Positions 20,430 to 32,244 of a DNA stretch of 64,000 nucleotides are shown piece by piece. The notes under the pieces are model-generated. The model was given only the letters and a program-made list of their open reading frames with translations. It made no database searches and was not told the origin of the DNA. The position numbers were made by a program, and so were the translations under genes. The stretch spans positions 27,582,710-27,646,709 of the forward strand of contig CM019697.1 of the NCBI GenBank assembly GCA_009760885.1, read 5' to 3'. Source of the DNA: Achatina immaculata. Its lineage: Eukaryota; Mollusca; Gastropoda; Stylommatophora; Achatinidae. Position 1 is the stretch's first letter, and each line of letters starts with the position of its first letter.

Positions 20430-22504
20430 AGCAACATCTAAAATTGGGACATGGAATGTCAGGACACCATACCAAGAGGGAATACTCAATAATCTTATCT
20501 TGGAGGCAGAGGATATGAGACTGGAAATACTTGGAGTGTCAGAAACCAGATGGATAGGAACAGGATAAATAAAAAAAAAAGAATAAACATTGATATATTC
20601 AGGCAGAGAGGATCACTGAAATGGTGTTGGCATTTTTGATCGGGAATGAAATTAGGAAGTTTGCAAGTGGATGCTCAATAACAGAATGATGCTAATAAAA
20701 ATCAGAGCAAAGCCTTTCGATCTACAATATGTTAGACATACACACCAACACAAGATTACTCTGAAGAACTCATTGAGATAATCACAGAATGCCTGGTTCA
20801 CGACCCAGAAAGAAAGTTCGAAAACTTTCCTAGAGATTATGATAGTATTGGCGAACACTGGACATTGTTTAAAGAAACTGTTTACAGTAAAAATTTTGGT
20901 GTAAACCAGCATAAAAATCAAGACTGGTTTGACGAGAACGACATCGTGATAAAAACTTTACTAAATTTTAAAAAAAAACAGCTGCACAAGGAAAAAATAA
21001 GTGACCCATCATCTTTATCAAAGAGGGCACTATACATTCGTGCATGTAAGGAATGTCAAAATAAACTATGTAAACTACATGACACATGGTTGCAAAAAAA
21101 GGCTGAAGAAATACAAAGTTACGCAGATATGAATGATATGAAAAGGTTCTACGATGCACTAAAAACAATATATGGATCGAAATCCTCAAGATCTGCACCT
21201 CTGTATAGCTCAGATGGGAACATGCTGCTGACAAAAAAAAAACAAAATCCTGAAGCGGTGGGCGGAACACTTCAATACAGTCCTCAATCAGTCATTGACC
21301 ATCATTGACGAAGTGATTGCTAGCCTACCTCAGGTTGAAATTAAAAGTGAGCTAGATATACCACCAACCATCCAGGAAGTTAAGAACACCATCTCCCAGT
21401 TATCAAGTGGGAAAGCTTCTGGCTCAGATGCCATCCCCACTGAGATCTACAAAGTAGGGGGAACCCGCGTGATACAGAGCCTCAATGATCTCTTCTGCTC
21501 AGCTTGGAGTTTGGGAACTCTACCACAAGATTTTAAAGATGCCCAAATGATCCACCTGTACAAGAACAAGGGCAATTGCCACCATTGTGACAATCACAGA
21601 GAAATTTCGCTTCTATCAATCACTGGCAAAGTACTGGCTCGCATCATGCTAAACCGACTCAGTAAGCATCTTGAAGATAATTTGCTTCCTGAGAGTTAGT
21701 GTGGTTTTCAAGCAGGAAAAGGGACAGTTGACATGATCTTTGCTATCCATCAACTACAGGAAAGGTGCTAGGAGCAGCACAATGACCTATTAACCATTTT
21801 TGTATACTTAACCAAAGCCTTTGATACTGTCAATAGGGACAGTCTTTGAGCTAATAATGACAAAATTTGGATGCCCAGCCAGGTTCATAGAAATAGTTCA
21901 TCAATTTCATGAGGGCATGAAGGTTTATGTTCTCGATGATGGTGAGGTCTCCAAATCCTTTCCTGTTACCTGTGGGGTAAAGCAGGGATGTGTCCTTGCA
22001 CCTACACTGTTCAGCATGGTGTTCTCGGCCATGCTCATGGACGCCTCCAGAAGCTCAAACAAAAACCGTATTCCGTTAATTTATAGAACAGATGGAAAGC
22101 TCTTCAATTTAAGGTGATTAAAAGCTGCCTCAAAAGTTAGGAATGCGAAAATCAAAGACTTTTTTGTTCGCCGATGATTGTGCACCAAATGTTAATTCAA
22201 CATCTAATATGCAAATCATTACTGATAACTTCTCGAAAGGCATATGACAACTTTGGCCTTACGATCAACATCGGAAAAACAGAAGTTGTATATCAACCTG
22301 CCCCCAACAAAGAATAGCTGACCCGAAAATTGTGATAAAGGGACAAAAGCTAAAATCTGTAGAAAATTTCACTTATCTTGGCAGTACCCTTTCCAGGGCA
22401 GTCAGTCTTGATGCTGAAATCAGCAACAGAATAGCTAAAGCCAGCGCAACATTTGGAAGGCTACGAAAAAATGTATGGGAAAGAAGAGGACTTGGCCTTA
22501 CCAC

Positions 22505-23365
22505 CAAGTTAAAGGTCTATAAAGCTGTTGTTCTGACCACACTAATGTATGCAGTCACCAAGTTAAAGGTCTATAAAGCTATTGTTCTGACCGCACTAAT
22601 GTATGCAGTCACCAAGTTAAATGTCTATAAAGCTGTTGTTCTGACCGCTCTAATGTGTACAGTCACCAAGTTAAAGGTCTATAAAGCTGTTGTTCTGACC
22701 ACACTAATGTATGCAGTCACCAAGTTAAAGTCTATAAAGCTATTGTTCTGACTGCACTAATGTATGCAGTCACCAAGTTAAAAGTCTATAAAGCTGTTGT
22801 TCTGACCGCACTAATGTATGCAGTCACCAAGTTAACGGTCTATAAAGCTATTGTTCTGACCGCACTAATGTATGCAGTCACCAAGTTAAATGTCTATAAA
22901 GCTGTTGTTCTGACCGCTCTAATGTGTACAGTCACCAAGTTAAAGGTCTATAAAGCTGTTGTTCTGACCACACTAATGTATGCAGTCACCAAGTTAAAGT
23001 CTATAAAGCTATTGTTCTGACTGCACTAATGTATGCAGTCACCAAGTTAAAAGTCTATAAAGCTGTTGTTCTGACCGCACTAATGTATGCAGTCACCGAG
23101 TTAAGGGTCTATAAAGCTGTTGTTCTGACCGCACTAATGTATGCCGTCACCAAGTTAAAGGTCTATAAAGCTGTCGTTCTGACCGCACTGATGTATGCAG
23201 TCACCAGGTTAAAGGTCTATAAAGCTGTCGTTCTTACCACACTAATGTATGCAGCCACCAAGTTAAAGGTCTATAAAGCTGTTGTTCTGACCACACTAAT
23301 GTATGCAGCCACCAAGTTAAAGGTCTATAAAGCTGTTGTTCTGACCACACTAATGTATGCAGCCG
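22505..23365 (+). repeat. 54-bp in-frame minisatellite born inside the LINE-F RT coding region
   Basis: About 16 copies of a 54-bp unit encoding TKLKVYKAVVLTALMYAV, the segment normally present once before AETW in this RT family. Two units are 53 bp (aagttaaagtctataaagct lacks one g) and shift the frame at about 22725 and 22995. A higher-order repeat of 269 bp (five units, including a gctctaatgtgtacag variant) occurs twice, with variant units at 22620 and 22889. The unit next to AETW is still in the original frame. Confidence 0.93.
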
Positions 23366-23536
23366 AAACATGGGCAGTCTACAGTAGACATGCAAGACAA
23401 CTAAATAACTTCCATCTAGGCTGTCTCAGAAAAATACTGAACATCAAATGGCAGCAAATGATATCTGATACTAAAGTCCTCACAAGAACTAATATTCCAA
23501 GCATCTACACAGTGCTTCAAAAGGTGCAAATTCGAA

Positions 23537-23731
23537 GGATAGTGCATGTAGTCAGAAACAACTGCTAACTCCCCAAGCAACTCCTTGATGGGGAACTACT
23601 GGGATAGTGCATGTAGTCAGAAACAACTGCTAACTCCCCAAGCAACTCCTTGATGGGGAACTACTGGGATAGTGCATGTAGTCAGAAACAACTGCTAACT
23701 CCCCAAGCAACTCCTTGATGGGGAACTACTG
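23537..23731 (+). repeat. 65-bp tandem triplication in the LINE-F C-terminus
   Basis: Three essentially identical copies of a 65-bp unit starting gatagtgcatgtagtcagaa and ending ggggaactactg, at offsets of exactly 65 bp. The unit corresponds to the C-terminal KVQIRRIVHVVRNNC to LLDGELL coding segment of LINE-F. Confidence 0.92.
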
Positions 23732-23860
23732 AACAAAAAACAAAGCTGGAGGGCAAAAAAAGTTACAAGGATAAGCTCAAAGCCTCACTCAAAGCCTTCG
23801 GGATAGACATAAACTCTTGGGAGGCCATAGCAAAAGTCCGCCATCATGGAGGGTTTTAAC

Positions 23861-25060
23861 CATCCTGGGTGCTCAGAGAGCAGAGCACTCAAGGAGTGAA
23901 AATGCCCGGCACAAATGGCAATGCAACACAAGCACCCACAACTGAATCTAGACATATATGTTTCATGTGTGACAAAACTCTTAGAGCTCGTTTTGAGGAA
24001 TACTATGAAGACCTACAAAGAATGCTAAAGAATGTCAAATCAACTAATGAAAACCACGGTGTCACGCAATCCCGCTTCCGAGACCCACCAAGAATACAGG
24101 CTAAAGCACTGTGACACTCTGAATCTCTTGTGGTCCTTTCGTGGATCTCGTGTGGTCTATTTTGGACCATGGGACCTAATGGGGACCACAGGCATGAATT
24201 CAGTAGGTTCACAGTGCGGTTTTTGGTGTACCATTCTGGGAGACATGAGTGCCATAATAGGAGAAGGAAAATATTCAGACATAATAGGCAGATATGGTGT
24301 AAGGAAGAGGAATGACAGAGGAGACAGGCTCATACAATTCTATGAAGAGAATCACTTAGTAATATGCAACACATTTTTTTAAACACCATAAGAGGAAATT
24401 ATATATGTGGAAAAGTCCTGGAGATAGATAAATAAACCAGATTGATCATAAGGAACAGATATAAGAACAGTGTCAAGCAAGTCAAGACATACCCAGGAAC
24501 AGATATAAGAACAGTGCTAACCTGTGGTAGCAGTAATTAAAATTAAGGTCAAGGCCATAAGCCACAGATGGATATAACCATAAACAACAAGAAACTAGAA
24601 CAGGTGGCAAACACCAGCTATCTGGGGCTTATACTAACTGAGGATGGGAGATGTGATATGGAGATAAAGAAAAAAAAATAAGAATGGCAAAGCTGACATT
24701 CAACTCCACGAAGACAATGCTGTTATCCAGGAATCTGCCAATAGAAACAAGACAGTGCTACATCTATTCTTTTCTACTGTACGGAGCAGAAATTTCGACT
24801 CTAAGCAACAAGTCAGAGAGAAGGATTAATTGCAGCAGAAATGTGGATCTACAGAAAATTAAGGCATGTATCATGGAGGATGAAAAGAGCAATTGTACAA
24901 GTGTTAGAAAAACTACAAGCACAATGTGAAATTTTTCAAGGGCATAAAGATCAAGAAAGCAAAATAATTTGGCCATATCAAAAGAAGACCATATGAGAAG
25001 GAAAGGTGGATGAAAAAAAGAGTGAGAGGTAGATAGTGATGCAGATGAGAAAATAAAATA
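23861..25060 (+). mobile_element. Remnants of another APE-RT LINE
   Basis: 23869-24114 still reads like a LINE-F/RTE-type 3' end (HICFMCDKTLRA). From about 24190 a different LINE is seen: GDMSAIIGEGKYSDIIGRYG and RGDRLIQFYEENHLVICNT are APE motifs (24240-24375). 24560-25000 then gives RT C-terminal fragments in changing frames (a YLGLILTEDGRCDMEIKKR-like segment and LYGAEISTLSNKSERRINC). The RT centre is deleted. Frames are broken throughout. Confidence 0.6.
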
Positions 25061-25079
25061 TGAGAATATATAAAATGTG

Positions 25080-25747
25080 TACACTAGGAAAAAAAGTAGG
25101 AACAGCTTTATTAGTTAACAAGCACACATTTGCGACATTTCGGTGTGAGCCTTAATCATACAAAAACACACAGGGTGAAGAAATAAAGAAAGAGGATAAA
25201 ATATGAATTCACACGAATGTTATGTAAAAAGTATGATTGGAACAAAAATAGAATAAATAAAATAAACAGAGCACAGCTGTGGCTTGTAAGAGGCTTTGTC
25301 CAGAAATGTGCATGGTGGAGTGTGGAGAATGTTTAAATGGAGACTTGTAATGTGTGATATGTGGATTGTAAAGGGAAGAGGGGGGAATTGCAGAAAAGGG
25401 AGAGAGTGGTATAATAGTAATCTAGCTGGGAAAGGTGGAATAGGTGATTGCAGTTGGGGTAGAGGGGTTGTAATCTGATGCCACGAGGAGGTTTTGAAAT
25501 ATGTGTAGCAAGTGAGAAAGGAGTACAGAGGGAATATCATTGTGGGAGAAGAGAATGTTAGGTGTAACTGAATTGTGAGTTCAAACCATGTGGTTCCAGT
25601 GTCCCAAAGTCCTGAATGTAGTGGTTCTCACAGAGAAAAATCTGATTTTCTGGTAACAGTCATAAACAATTACGCCGATGACAGAAGCCGCCTAGTGCTT
25701 GAGAAGCTTATAATGACATTTTTGAATCTATATGACTGTAGTCTCAC
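25080..25747. mobile_element. Penelope-like element fragment, inverted-junction type
   Basis: The left part (25080-25620) is in reverse orientation: its complement carries the gacgtttcgg-type leader/tail shared with 10780 and 38835, and the ORF terminus (complement of aaaccatgtggttccagtg). The right part (about 25625-25747) is forward and encodes HREKSDFLVTVINNYADD, homologous to the HRGKSDFLVATIKQ end of the GIY-YIG ORF at 11590. The two halves meet head to head near 25620. AAAATGTG occurs at 25072-25079 and 25748-25755 and may be a short target duplication. Confidence 0.65.
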
Positions 25748-26213
25748 AAAATGTGAATAAAGTACGGAATAAAATTGTAACAAAAATATTGACAGCACAC
25801 TTTCATATAGAGGGGGAAAAAAAAGTAATGGAATACCAGAGAACAAACTGATTGTTTTATGAAAAAAATATAAACATTTTTGCACATTATATTGAAATAT
25901 GACATCAGTCTGAACAATAATAATGAAGTGACAAGGTTTATTTTAGTTGTCAACATTCAGAGTAAAATTGTTAAAAAAAAAAAGAAGAAGAAAACTGTCT
26001 GAAACTTCAGAACATAAAACATTTCAGTCAGACATAAATGACATTGTAAAAATGAATAAAACAAATCATTGTGTAGTGAGTTCTACACTAAAAATTCTGA
26101 GAAATTATTTCATAATGTCAGATGACATACTATCAGGTGACACTTCAAAATGTAGTAGCATTATGGTTTATGTTAGAGAGATAAATAATTTCTCCATTTC
26201 TGAAAGCATAATT

Positions 26214-27849
26214 CTCTCTCTCTCTCTCTCTCTCTCTCTGAACCTTAAGTGCCCAGGGCACATGGGGCTTCCGCAAGGGTTTTCCACAAATGCCTGTCCT
26301 TTGCCTTTTTTTCTGCTCTTGCCCAGGTGAGCCCTCTATTGCTCAACATCCTTTCTGTTGTTCTTCTCCATGTCTCTTTTGGTCTACCCTTACTTCTGTT
26401 CCCCTGTGGTGTCCATCTTAATGCTATTTTTGGTAGTGAGTTGTCAGTCATTTGGAGCACATGTCCTAGCCATCGCCAGCGTCTTTCCTCAATAATTGCT
26501 GTCAGTGGCTTCGTCTGCATTTCTGCCAATAAGATGTTATTTCTTATGGTGTTTGACCAAAATATTTTTCTGATTCTTCATAAACATTTAGTCTGGAAAG
26601 AATTCAACTTGTTTTCTGTTGTTTTGGTGATTTTCCAGCATTCACTTCCATAGAATAGTACGCTTAGAACATTACTCTTAAATATCCTGATTTTCATATT
26701 TATGCTTAGTTTTTTAGATTTCCATATAGTCTGCAGCATTGCAAAAGCCTGGTTTGCTCTAGTAAGTCTGTTGTTGATGTCCTCTGTGCTGTCTCCATTT
26801 TCTACTACTCTACTGCCAAGATATACAAATTCATTGACTTCCTCCACTAACTTGCTATCTGCTCTGAGTACATTTCTGTTGTTCACATTTTGCTTCATTA
26901 ACTTTGTCTTTCCTACATTGATCTTTAGTCCTATGTTGTTTGCATTCTGAGTTAGCTTGTTTATTTTATCTTGCATATCTTTGTGGCTGCTTGATAGTAG
27001 ACAAATGTCGTCTGCAAAGTCAAGGTCCTCCAGCACTGTATCAAGGGTCCATTGTAATCCTCTGCATTTGTCTGATGTTGCCTCCTTCATTAAACAGTCT
27101 ACTGCCAAGATAAATGATGTTGATGATAGTACACATCCCTGCTTCACTCCTGTTTGTACCCTAAATCTGCTGGAGGTATGTTCTCCACAGATCACTTTGC
27201 ACTGAAAACCCTCGTATAGGGCTTTGATTACATTCACTATCTTATGGGGGGGCCATGCCATCTTAGGATTTTCCACAGTGCATCTCTGTTGACATTGTCA
27301 AAGGCTTTCTCAAAATCTATAAACAATGCGTATGTTGTGCTGTGCCACTCATTTGCCTGTTCTAATATTTGTCTAATATATAAGTACAAATATGTGGTCT
27401 ATGCATGATCTTCCTTTCCTAAATCCTGCCTGCTCTTTCTGAAGTTTTCCCTCAAGTGCTGGTACAATTCTGTTGATGATTATTCTGCAAAACACTTTAC
27501 TGGTGAGTGACAGTAGGGTAATGCCTCTCCAGTTCCCACAATCTCTGAGGTCACCCTTCTTTGGTAGTTTTACTATAAGGCCAGTTTTCCACTCCTCTGG
27601 AGCTTTTTCTAGATCCCAAATTTGTTGTAGTATCTGGCAAAGTTGTTTTGGTGTTTCTGTTTCTTCTGCTCTCAACATCTCAGCAGTCACTTCATCTTCA
27701 CCTGGTGCCCTGTCTAATTTTAGCTTCTTTATCACCTCCTTTATTTCACTTATTGTTATTGGTGTTATTGTATTGATGTTTAGTTCTGTTTTTGCTTCAG
27801 GTATATCTATTGTTTGTGCTGCTTGTGTTCTCTTTAGTAGGGTGGTAAA
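26214..27849 (-). mobile_element. LINE-D, 5'-truncated with (GA)n tail
   Basis: Inserted in piggyBac copy 2 with a perfect 12-bp duplication GAAAGCATAATT (26202-26213 and 27850-27861). The tail is a (GA)n run, seen as ctctctct at 26214-26239. Reading down the minus strand: RAPGEDEVTAEMLRAEE, VKLPKKGDLRDCGNWRGITL, EQAGFRKGRSCIDHIF, then after stops TGVKQGCVLSSTSFILAVD, LEDLDFADDICLLSSSHKD (catalytic box near 27010), VYLGSRVVENGDS, FYGSECWKITKTTENKL and the basic RWRWLGHVLQM ... GNRSKGRPKETWRRT, ending APCALGT. The APE is missing by truncation. Two or three frameshifts are present. Confidence 0.9.
26578..27276 (-). pseudogene. LINE-D reverse transcriptase segment
   Basis: The longest open part of LINE-D (232 codons). 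It covers RT from KIVNVIKALYEGFQCKVICG through TGVKQGCVLS, the catalytic FADDICLLSS box, the thumb motif GLKINVGKTKLMK and the connection region to KLNSFQTKCL, where a stop falls. The upstream RT blocks are in the adjoining frame at 27373-27735 and the C-terminal basic part is at 26245-26529. The Met start is incidental. Confidence 0.85.
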
Positions 27850-28619
27850 GAAAGCATAATTGTCACATTTTAAATATTTAATAGTTTTTACTTCTCTTTC
27901 ACTAATCTGATAACACAGTTTGCATTCTTACTGATTATCTGTGATTTCAGGATCCATTTGCATGGTGAGAAAAAAACCATAGGCTTCATTGTGACAAGTA
28001 CATTATCATATAATTATCCTAACTCTCCAGCAAGTTCATCACTGAGATCTAAATGCCCATGTTTATTTAGATAATCTTTGCAATTCTATTCTGTCTGGGT
28101 TATTGTTCATCTTATCCTGAAATAAAATATATGCATTTACCCTTGAAATGTCTGAACAAAAATGAAAATAAAAAAAATTTCCAACATTTATTTGTCTTTC
28201 TCAAATCATTACAGCTGTTTATCACTTGATCACTTGTGTCCACCCCACCATATACCCATAATCCCTGGCAAGTTTTGGCTGTTTAACAAATATCTCCCTA
28301 AATTTATGTTAGCTCCACTAACTAAACTATGTCCATCAGTTTTGTGAATCACTGACATGAACAATCTTCTTGTCCCTTTGCTCTGAGAACTTCATTATTC
28401 CTTAGCCACCTCATGTTCCCTCTGGCAGAATTCTTCCTTTCAGAAAACAAGTAAATGTCACATTTTTTACATCTAGCATCTGTTACTTCTTTTACTGATC
28501 TGATGACAGAGTTTTCATGGGGGCATTGCTTTCCATCATCCTTGTCATAACTGAAAGTTCTATAATCAAATAAAATATTCATAATAAATCTAATTTGAAT
28601 GCAGAGATTACTTAGGGAA

Positions 28620-28690
28620 TAAGTAAAAAAAAAATGGTAAAGGTAAAGGTAATCCTGTCATGCCTTAGAGGCACAAAGGGAGAGAATAAG
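28620..28690 (-). repeat. Short dispersed repeat with GGTAAA run
   Basis: ggtaaaggtaaaggtaatcc followed by tgtcatgccttagaggcaca recurs at 61693-61745 in related form. It looks like the 3' end of a dispersed non-autonomous element. Function unknown. Confidence 0.45.
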
Positions 28691-29480
28691 TAACACACAT
28701 ATTTCAGAGCAAAGAGCATATAAATACTGCCAGAAATGTAGGTACAAGTTAGCAACAACTTGATACTGCTGAAATACATTACAGAAGCTCATTCAACTTT
28801 CTCATCTTACATAACTAAGATCCTACATTCACTATCAGTAACAGACTGCTCACAGTTACTAAACTATGCATTCTCTGCCTTAATTTATTGTAAATAACGC
28901 CTCAGTTTATTGTTAAAACAGCCCATAGTTATTAGTTATTATAAAAAAAAACTCCCAATTCCAAACCTTCTCACTGACTCACAAGTAAACTTACCTTGGA
29001 ACAAGTGTCAGATTTGTTGGTCTAATATTTTCTTTATCAAAGCAGTGGCTGCCATCTAATGGCTTCTCATGTTTCCACTCCTCTTCATCATTTGAATTCA
29101 GATCAGTTTCAGGCTCTTGTTCTGAATTTTATTACATATTAGTGAAATATAAAGTATACACTTGTAGTTTGAACTGACTGTAAACAATCCAAGATGGCAG
29201 CTGTGACCGATTGTTTATATTTTTCCACACATAATTTTAATTTTTATTAAAGTGTTTAGAATACTGCACATTTTTAAAAATTACTAATTTTATGTCACCA
29301 AAGTCATTGGACACTAGTGTCCGGAATTTGGTGTTCATGTTTTTTAGGGGTAAAGTAGGACACTGATATACTACTTTACTAAAGCATAAAGACAAAAATG
29401 TATACACTGTTTGTGGCCTTGGTTTGTTGAGGCAGGTATTAACATTATCTGCAGTTGCTGAGATAGATGTCCAGATCAGT

Positions 29481-29542
29481 CAGTCATTTGCACGTCCCTT
29501 GCAGAACTTTGCCCCCCTAACAGCTCTCCTATGTGATTCTGC
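29481..29542 (-). mobile_element. LINE-A 3' terminus, short fragment
   Basis: The complement of agtcatttgcacgtcccttg and cagaactttgcccccctaac matches the KFRKGHANE-coding 3' end of LINE-A. Only about 60 bp remain. Confidence 0.65.
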
Positions 29543-29559
29543 ACTTAATTTACGATATA

Positions 29560-31190
29560 ATGGATATTTTTGGATTGATTGACATTCCTTTTGGGCCAGC
29601 ATTGGCTCATAGGGCAGAAATCATATCTTTCCCTGTCTGATGACTCGCCGCCGCCCGATGTAGGTCCTGGATAGACTTGAATCCCAGAGTTTACTCTCTC
29701 TAGTGATGGTTCTGCGTGGAGTCTCCCTTGGCCTGCCTTGCTTTCTTTTGCCCTTCGCTGACCATGTGAGGGCTTGGCGAGGGAGTCTGGATTCGTCCAT
29801 TCTGAGAATGTGGCTGAGATAGGTTCATCGATGTCTTTTGATGTATCTTGATATGTAGACTTGGTTTGATTCCTGTCTTATTGACTCGTTCGATTTAAAG
29901 TTGGACCATCTGATGTTCAGTAGTCTATGGAGACATTTGTTCTCAAATGCATCAAGTCTTTGATTGAGTAGACTGGTTGATTTCCAACTCTCACAACCGT
30001 ATGTTAACACTGGGATCACACAGGAGATGAAAATTTTAAGTTTCGTGGTTTTACTGAGCATATTTGACTTCCAGATAGTAGACAGTGTATTGAAAGTATT
30101 GGAAGCCACTGCACTGCAGGACTTGATTTCTGGTGTTGTATCACCCAAGGTTGGTTGGTGGATTGGTGGGTAGGTGTTAGTAGAGTTGAAGGTGGGTTGG
30201 TGGGTAGGTGATAGTAGAGCCCGTGAGTCTGTTTTCTTTTTTATGGTTGGTTTGTGCAGGCTTTTTAGCTTCATCTTTAACTTGGCAATACAGAGGTTGT
30301 GATCTCTGCCAATGTCTGCCCCTCTAGTTTCATCTTTAACTTGGCAATACAGAGCTTGTGATCTCTGCCAATGTCTGGCCCTCTAGTTTCATCTTTAACT
30401 TGGCAATAAAGAGGCTGTGATCTCTGCCAATGTCTGCCCCTCTCGTTTCATCTTTAACTTGACAATACAGAGGTTGTGATGGCTGCCAATGTCTGCCCCT
30501 CTAGTTTCATCTTTAACTTGACAATACAGAGGTTGTGATGGCTGCCAATGTCTGCCCCTCCAGTTTCATCTTTAACTTGGCAATACAGAGCTTGTGATCT
30601 CTGCCAATATCTGCCCCTCTCATTTCATCTTTAATTTGACAATACAGAGGTTGTGATCTCTGCCAATGTCTGCCCTTCTAGTTTCATCTTTAACTTGACA
30701 ATACAGAGCTTGTGATCTCTGCCAATGTCTGCCCTTCTAGTTTCATCTTTAACTTGGCAGTACAGAGGTTGTGATCATTGCCAATGTCTGCTCCTGTAGT
30801 TTCATCTTTAACTTGGCAATACAGAGCTTGTGATCTCTGCCATTGTCTGGCCCTCTAGTTTCATCTTTAACTTGACAATACAGAGGTTGTGATCTCTGCC
30901 AATGTCTGCCCCTCTAGTTTCATCTTTAATTTGACAGTACAGAGCTTGTGATCTCTGCCAATGTCTGGCCCTCTAGTTTCATCTTTAACTTGACAATACA
31001 GAGGTTTTGATCACTGCCAATGTTTGCCCCTTTAAATGCTCTAACGTCTTGCACTATCAAATGAAATTTATTACAAATACGGAAATGGTCTTTGTGGTTC
31101 TTATTTACATGGTCTATAATGGATTAATCAAAGTTAAATTTGGTTGTTTGATGAAATGGTTAACGCCCTTCCTTATAGTATTGATGTAGA
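29560..31190 (-). mobile_element. LINE-G relic with internal deletion and tandem amplification
   Basis: Reverse-strand LINE. The 3' end (29600-29825) encodes a basic GKRKQGRPRETPRRTITRE segment. The frame 29825-30274 gives SNTFNTLSTIWKSNMLSKTT, LTYGCESWKSTSLLNQRLDAFENKCLHRLL-type C-terminal RT. Directly before it lies a proline/threonine-rich run (HQPTFNSTN) and then MKLKSLHKP, which belongs to the end of APE, so the RT core is deleted. Upstream (31020-31190 complement) HFRICNKFHLIVQDVRAFKG and GANIGSDQNLC are the APE C-terminus. The SDHNLCIAKLKMKL-coding segment has been amplified 13-fold (30257-31030). Confidence 0.78.
30257..31030 (-). repeat. ~59-bp minisatellite derived from the LINE-G endonuclease end
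   Basis: About 13 units of ctctagtttcatctttaact followed by tggcaatacagagcttgtga and tctctgccaatgtctggcc. Read on the minus strand the unit encodes the conserved APE terminus GADIGRDHNLC then IAKLKMKL. Unit length is about 59, not a multiple of three, so the array cannot be one long coding repeat. The outermost unit (31000-31040) is contiguous with the rest of the APE coding sequence. Confidence 0.9.
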
Positions 31191-32244
31191 ATAGGTGAAT
31201 GAGAGATCAGTCTTGACATGGGTGAAGGTCATTTTTGACATGTCCAGTCCCTGAGAAATTGTACTGGTAACAAGGTTATTTAGGACATGTTTTTACTGTT
31301 AGTTATAATTAGCAACAGGAAAACTAATTAAATGGGATTGTTTTTTTAGAACTGGTCCAAGATCATAAACAGGAAATATTTCACGGAGTGGTGAATAGTC
31401 AGGTTAGATACATGATTTTGGTCTTCTACGGGATAGAAACTGCGGGGAATATTTAAGGACTGGGAATTTGTCGTAGGAGGATTAGTATGATTTTGATTCT
31501 AGAGTGATGATTTTTTGAATGATGATTTTTTTGAGTGATGATTCAGTTATGGACTTGGGTGATTTTTAACATCGTGTAAAATGGGATAGAGAGCATTCTA
31601 GAATTGCATCATAGGAATGTGTTAGCATTGTGCTTACAGAACTTGTGTTTGCATTTTGATCAGTGTGAATGTGAGCTTAGTTTTTTTCCTCCTTCCATGG
31701 ATCCAGGTAGTGGTTGATGTAAACTGAAGAGTGTAAAATTAACTTCCTTTGAGTTATTGTAGCACTTGAATAGTCCGTTACCTAGTGATGTAATGTTTCA
31801 CTGTGGATCCATGGAGGACTTTTAATAGAGCCTGTAAGTTGGTTATTTTTATCCATGATGTATGACTGTCATCTTATGTGAGAGCAAGTGTTACCCTCTC
31901 TCTTCCTTATATGACGAACAAGTTTCTCGCCAAGGAGAGGAGTGGATCGTTCACTTGTTACCTTCAATATTTTCCACATCTTAACTTATCACCATCCATT
32001 CTCTTCATAATAGATATGTGGTTTTTTTTATCTCACTAAATTTGAATGTCACCAGTTCTAATACTGTTTCAATTGTCTGTTGTAATTGTTCAAGTAGTAT
32101 TTGAAAAGATGATATTAATTCAGTTGGCACTTTGGCACGTAGTTGACAGACAACATTCATACTACCTGCCCCGGTGGCATACTATTTTAATTGGTGCCAT
32201 GTTAGCACGCCTTTACTCAGACAGCAGTATAATTCTATTTTACC
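31190..32244. other. Unassigned intronic DNA
   Basis: About 1 kb with no convincing coding frame. The phrase gatgattttttgaatgatga near 31505-31545 is a short local repeat. Some of this may be LINE-G 5' sequence, but I cannot align it to anything else here. Confidence 0.4.

Larger units (their letters stand above)
20430..23860 (+). mobile_element. LINE-F, decayed APE-RT retrotransposon with internal tandem expansion
   Basis: A second LINE type. The endonuclease start KIGTWNVRTPYQEG is present (20440-20570), but most of APE is deleted. The linker DYDSIGEHWTLFKETVYS (20840-20890) and KKAEEIQSYADMNDMKRFYD follow. RT: SSGKASGSDAIPTEIYKVGG (21405), LPQDFKDAQMIHLYKNKGNC, LLSITGKVLARIMLNRL, VYLTKAFDTVNRDSL-like sequence in shifted frames, and CGVKQGCVLAPTLFSMVF (21970). 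The FADD region near 22165 is degraded. The C-terminus (ENFTYLGSTLSRAVSLDAEI; HARQLNNFHLGCLRKILNIK) is split by a 54-bp tandem expansion (22505-23365) and ends with a 65-bp triplication (23537-23731). Stops are frequent. Confidence 0.85.
25756..29345 (-). mobile_element. piggyBac-family transposon relic, copy 2 (split by LINE-D)
   Basis: Reverse-strand relative of copy 1. The segment 28349-28582 reads ENSVIRSVKEVTDARCKKCDIYL and then ERKNSARGNMRWLRNNEVL; the following bases in other frames give a YGGVDTSDQV-like motif at about 28240-28270, as in piggyBac transposases. The 3' flank matches copy 1 over 19645-20040 and the 5' flank matches 7780-8230. A LINE-D insertion (26214-27849) splits it. 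Frames are short and broken. The gacatgaacaccaaatt start (complement near 29325-29345) is shared with copy 1 at 7773. Confidence 0.7.

Noticed and set aside
28349..28582. A small host protein gene (77 codons)
   Set aside because: It aligns with the piggyBac copy 1 region and is flanked by piggyBac sequence; it is a transposase fragment.
29481..31190. A DNA-repair-type APE gene on the minus strand
   Set aside because: The endonuclease-like motifs are followed by LINE C-terminal motifs and lack the rest of a cellular APE; it is a LINE relic.
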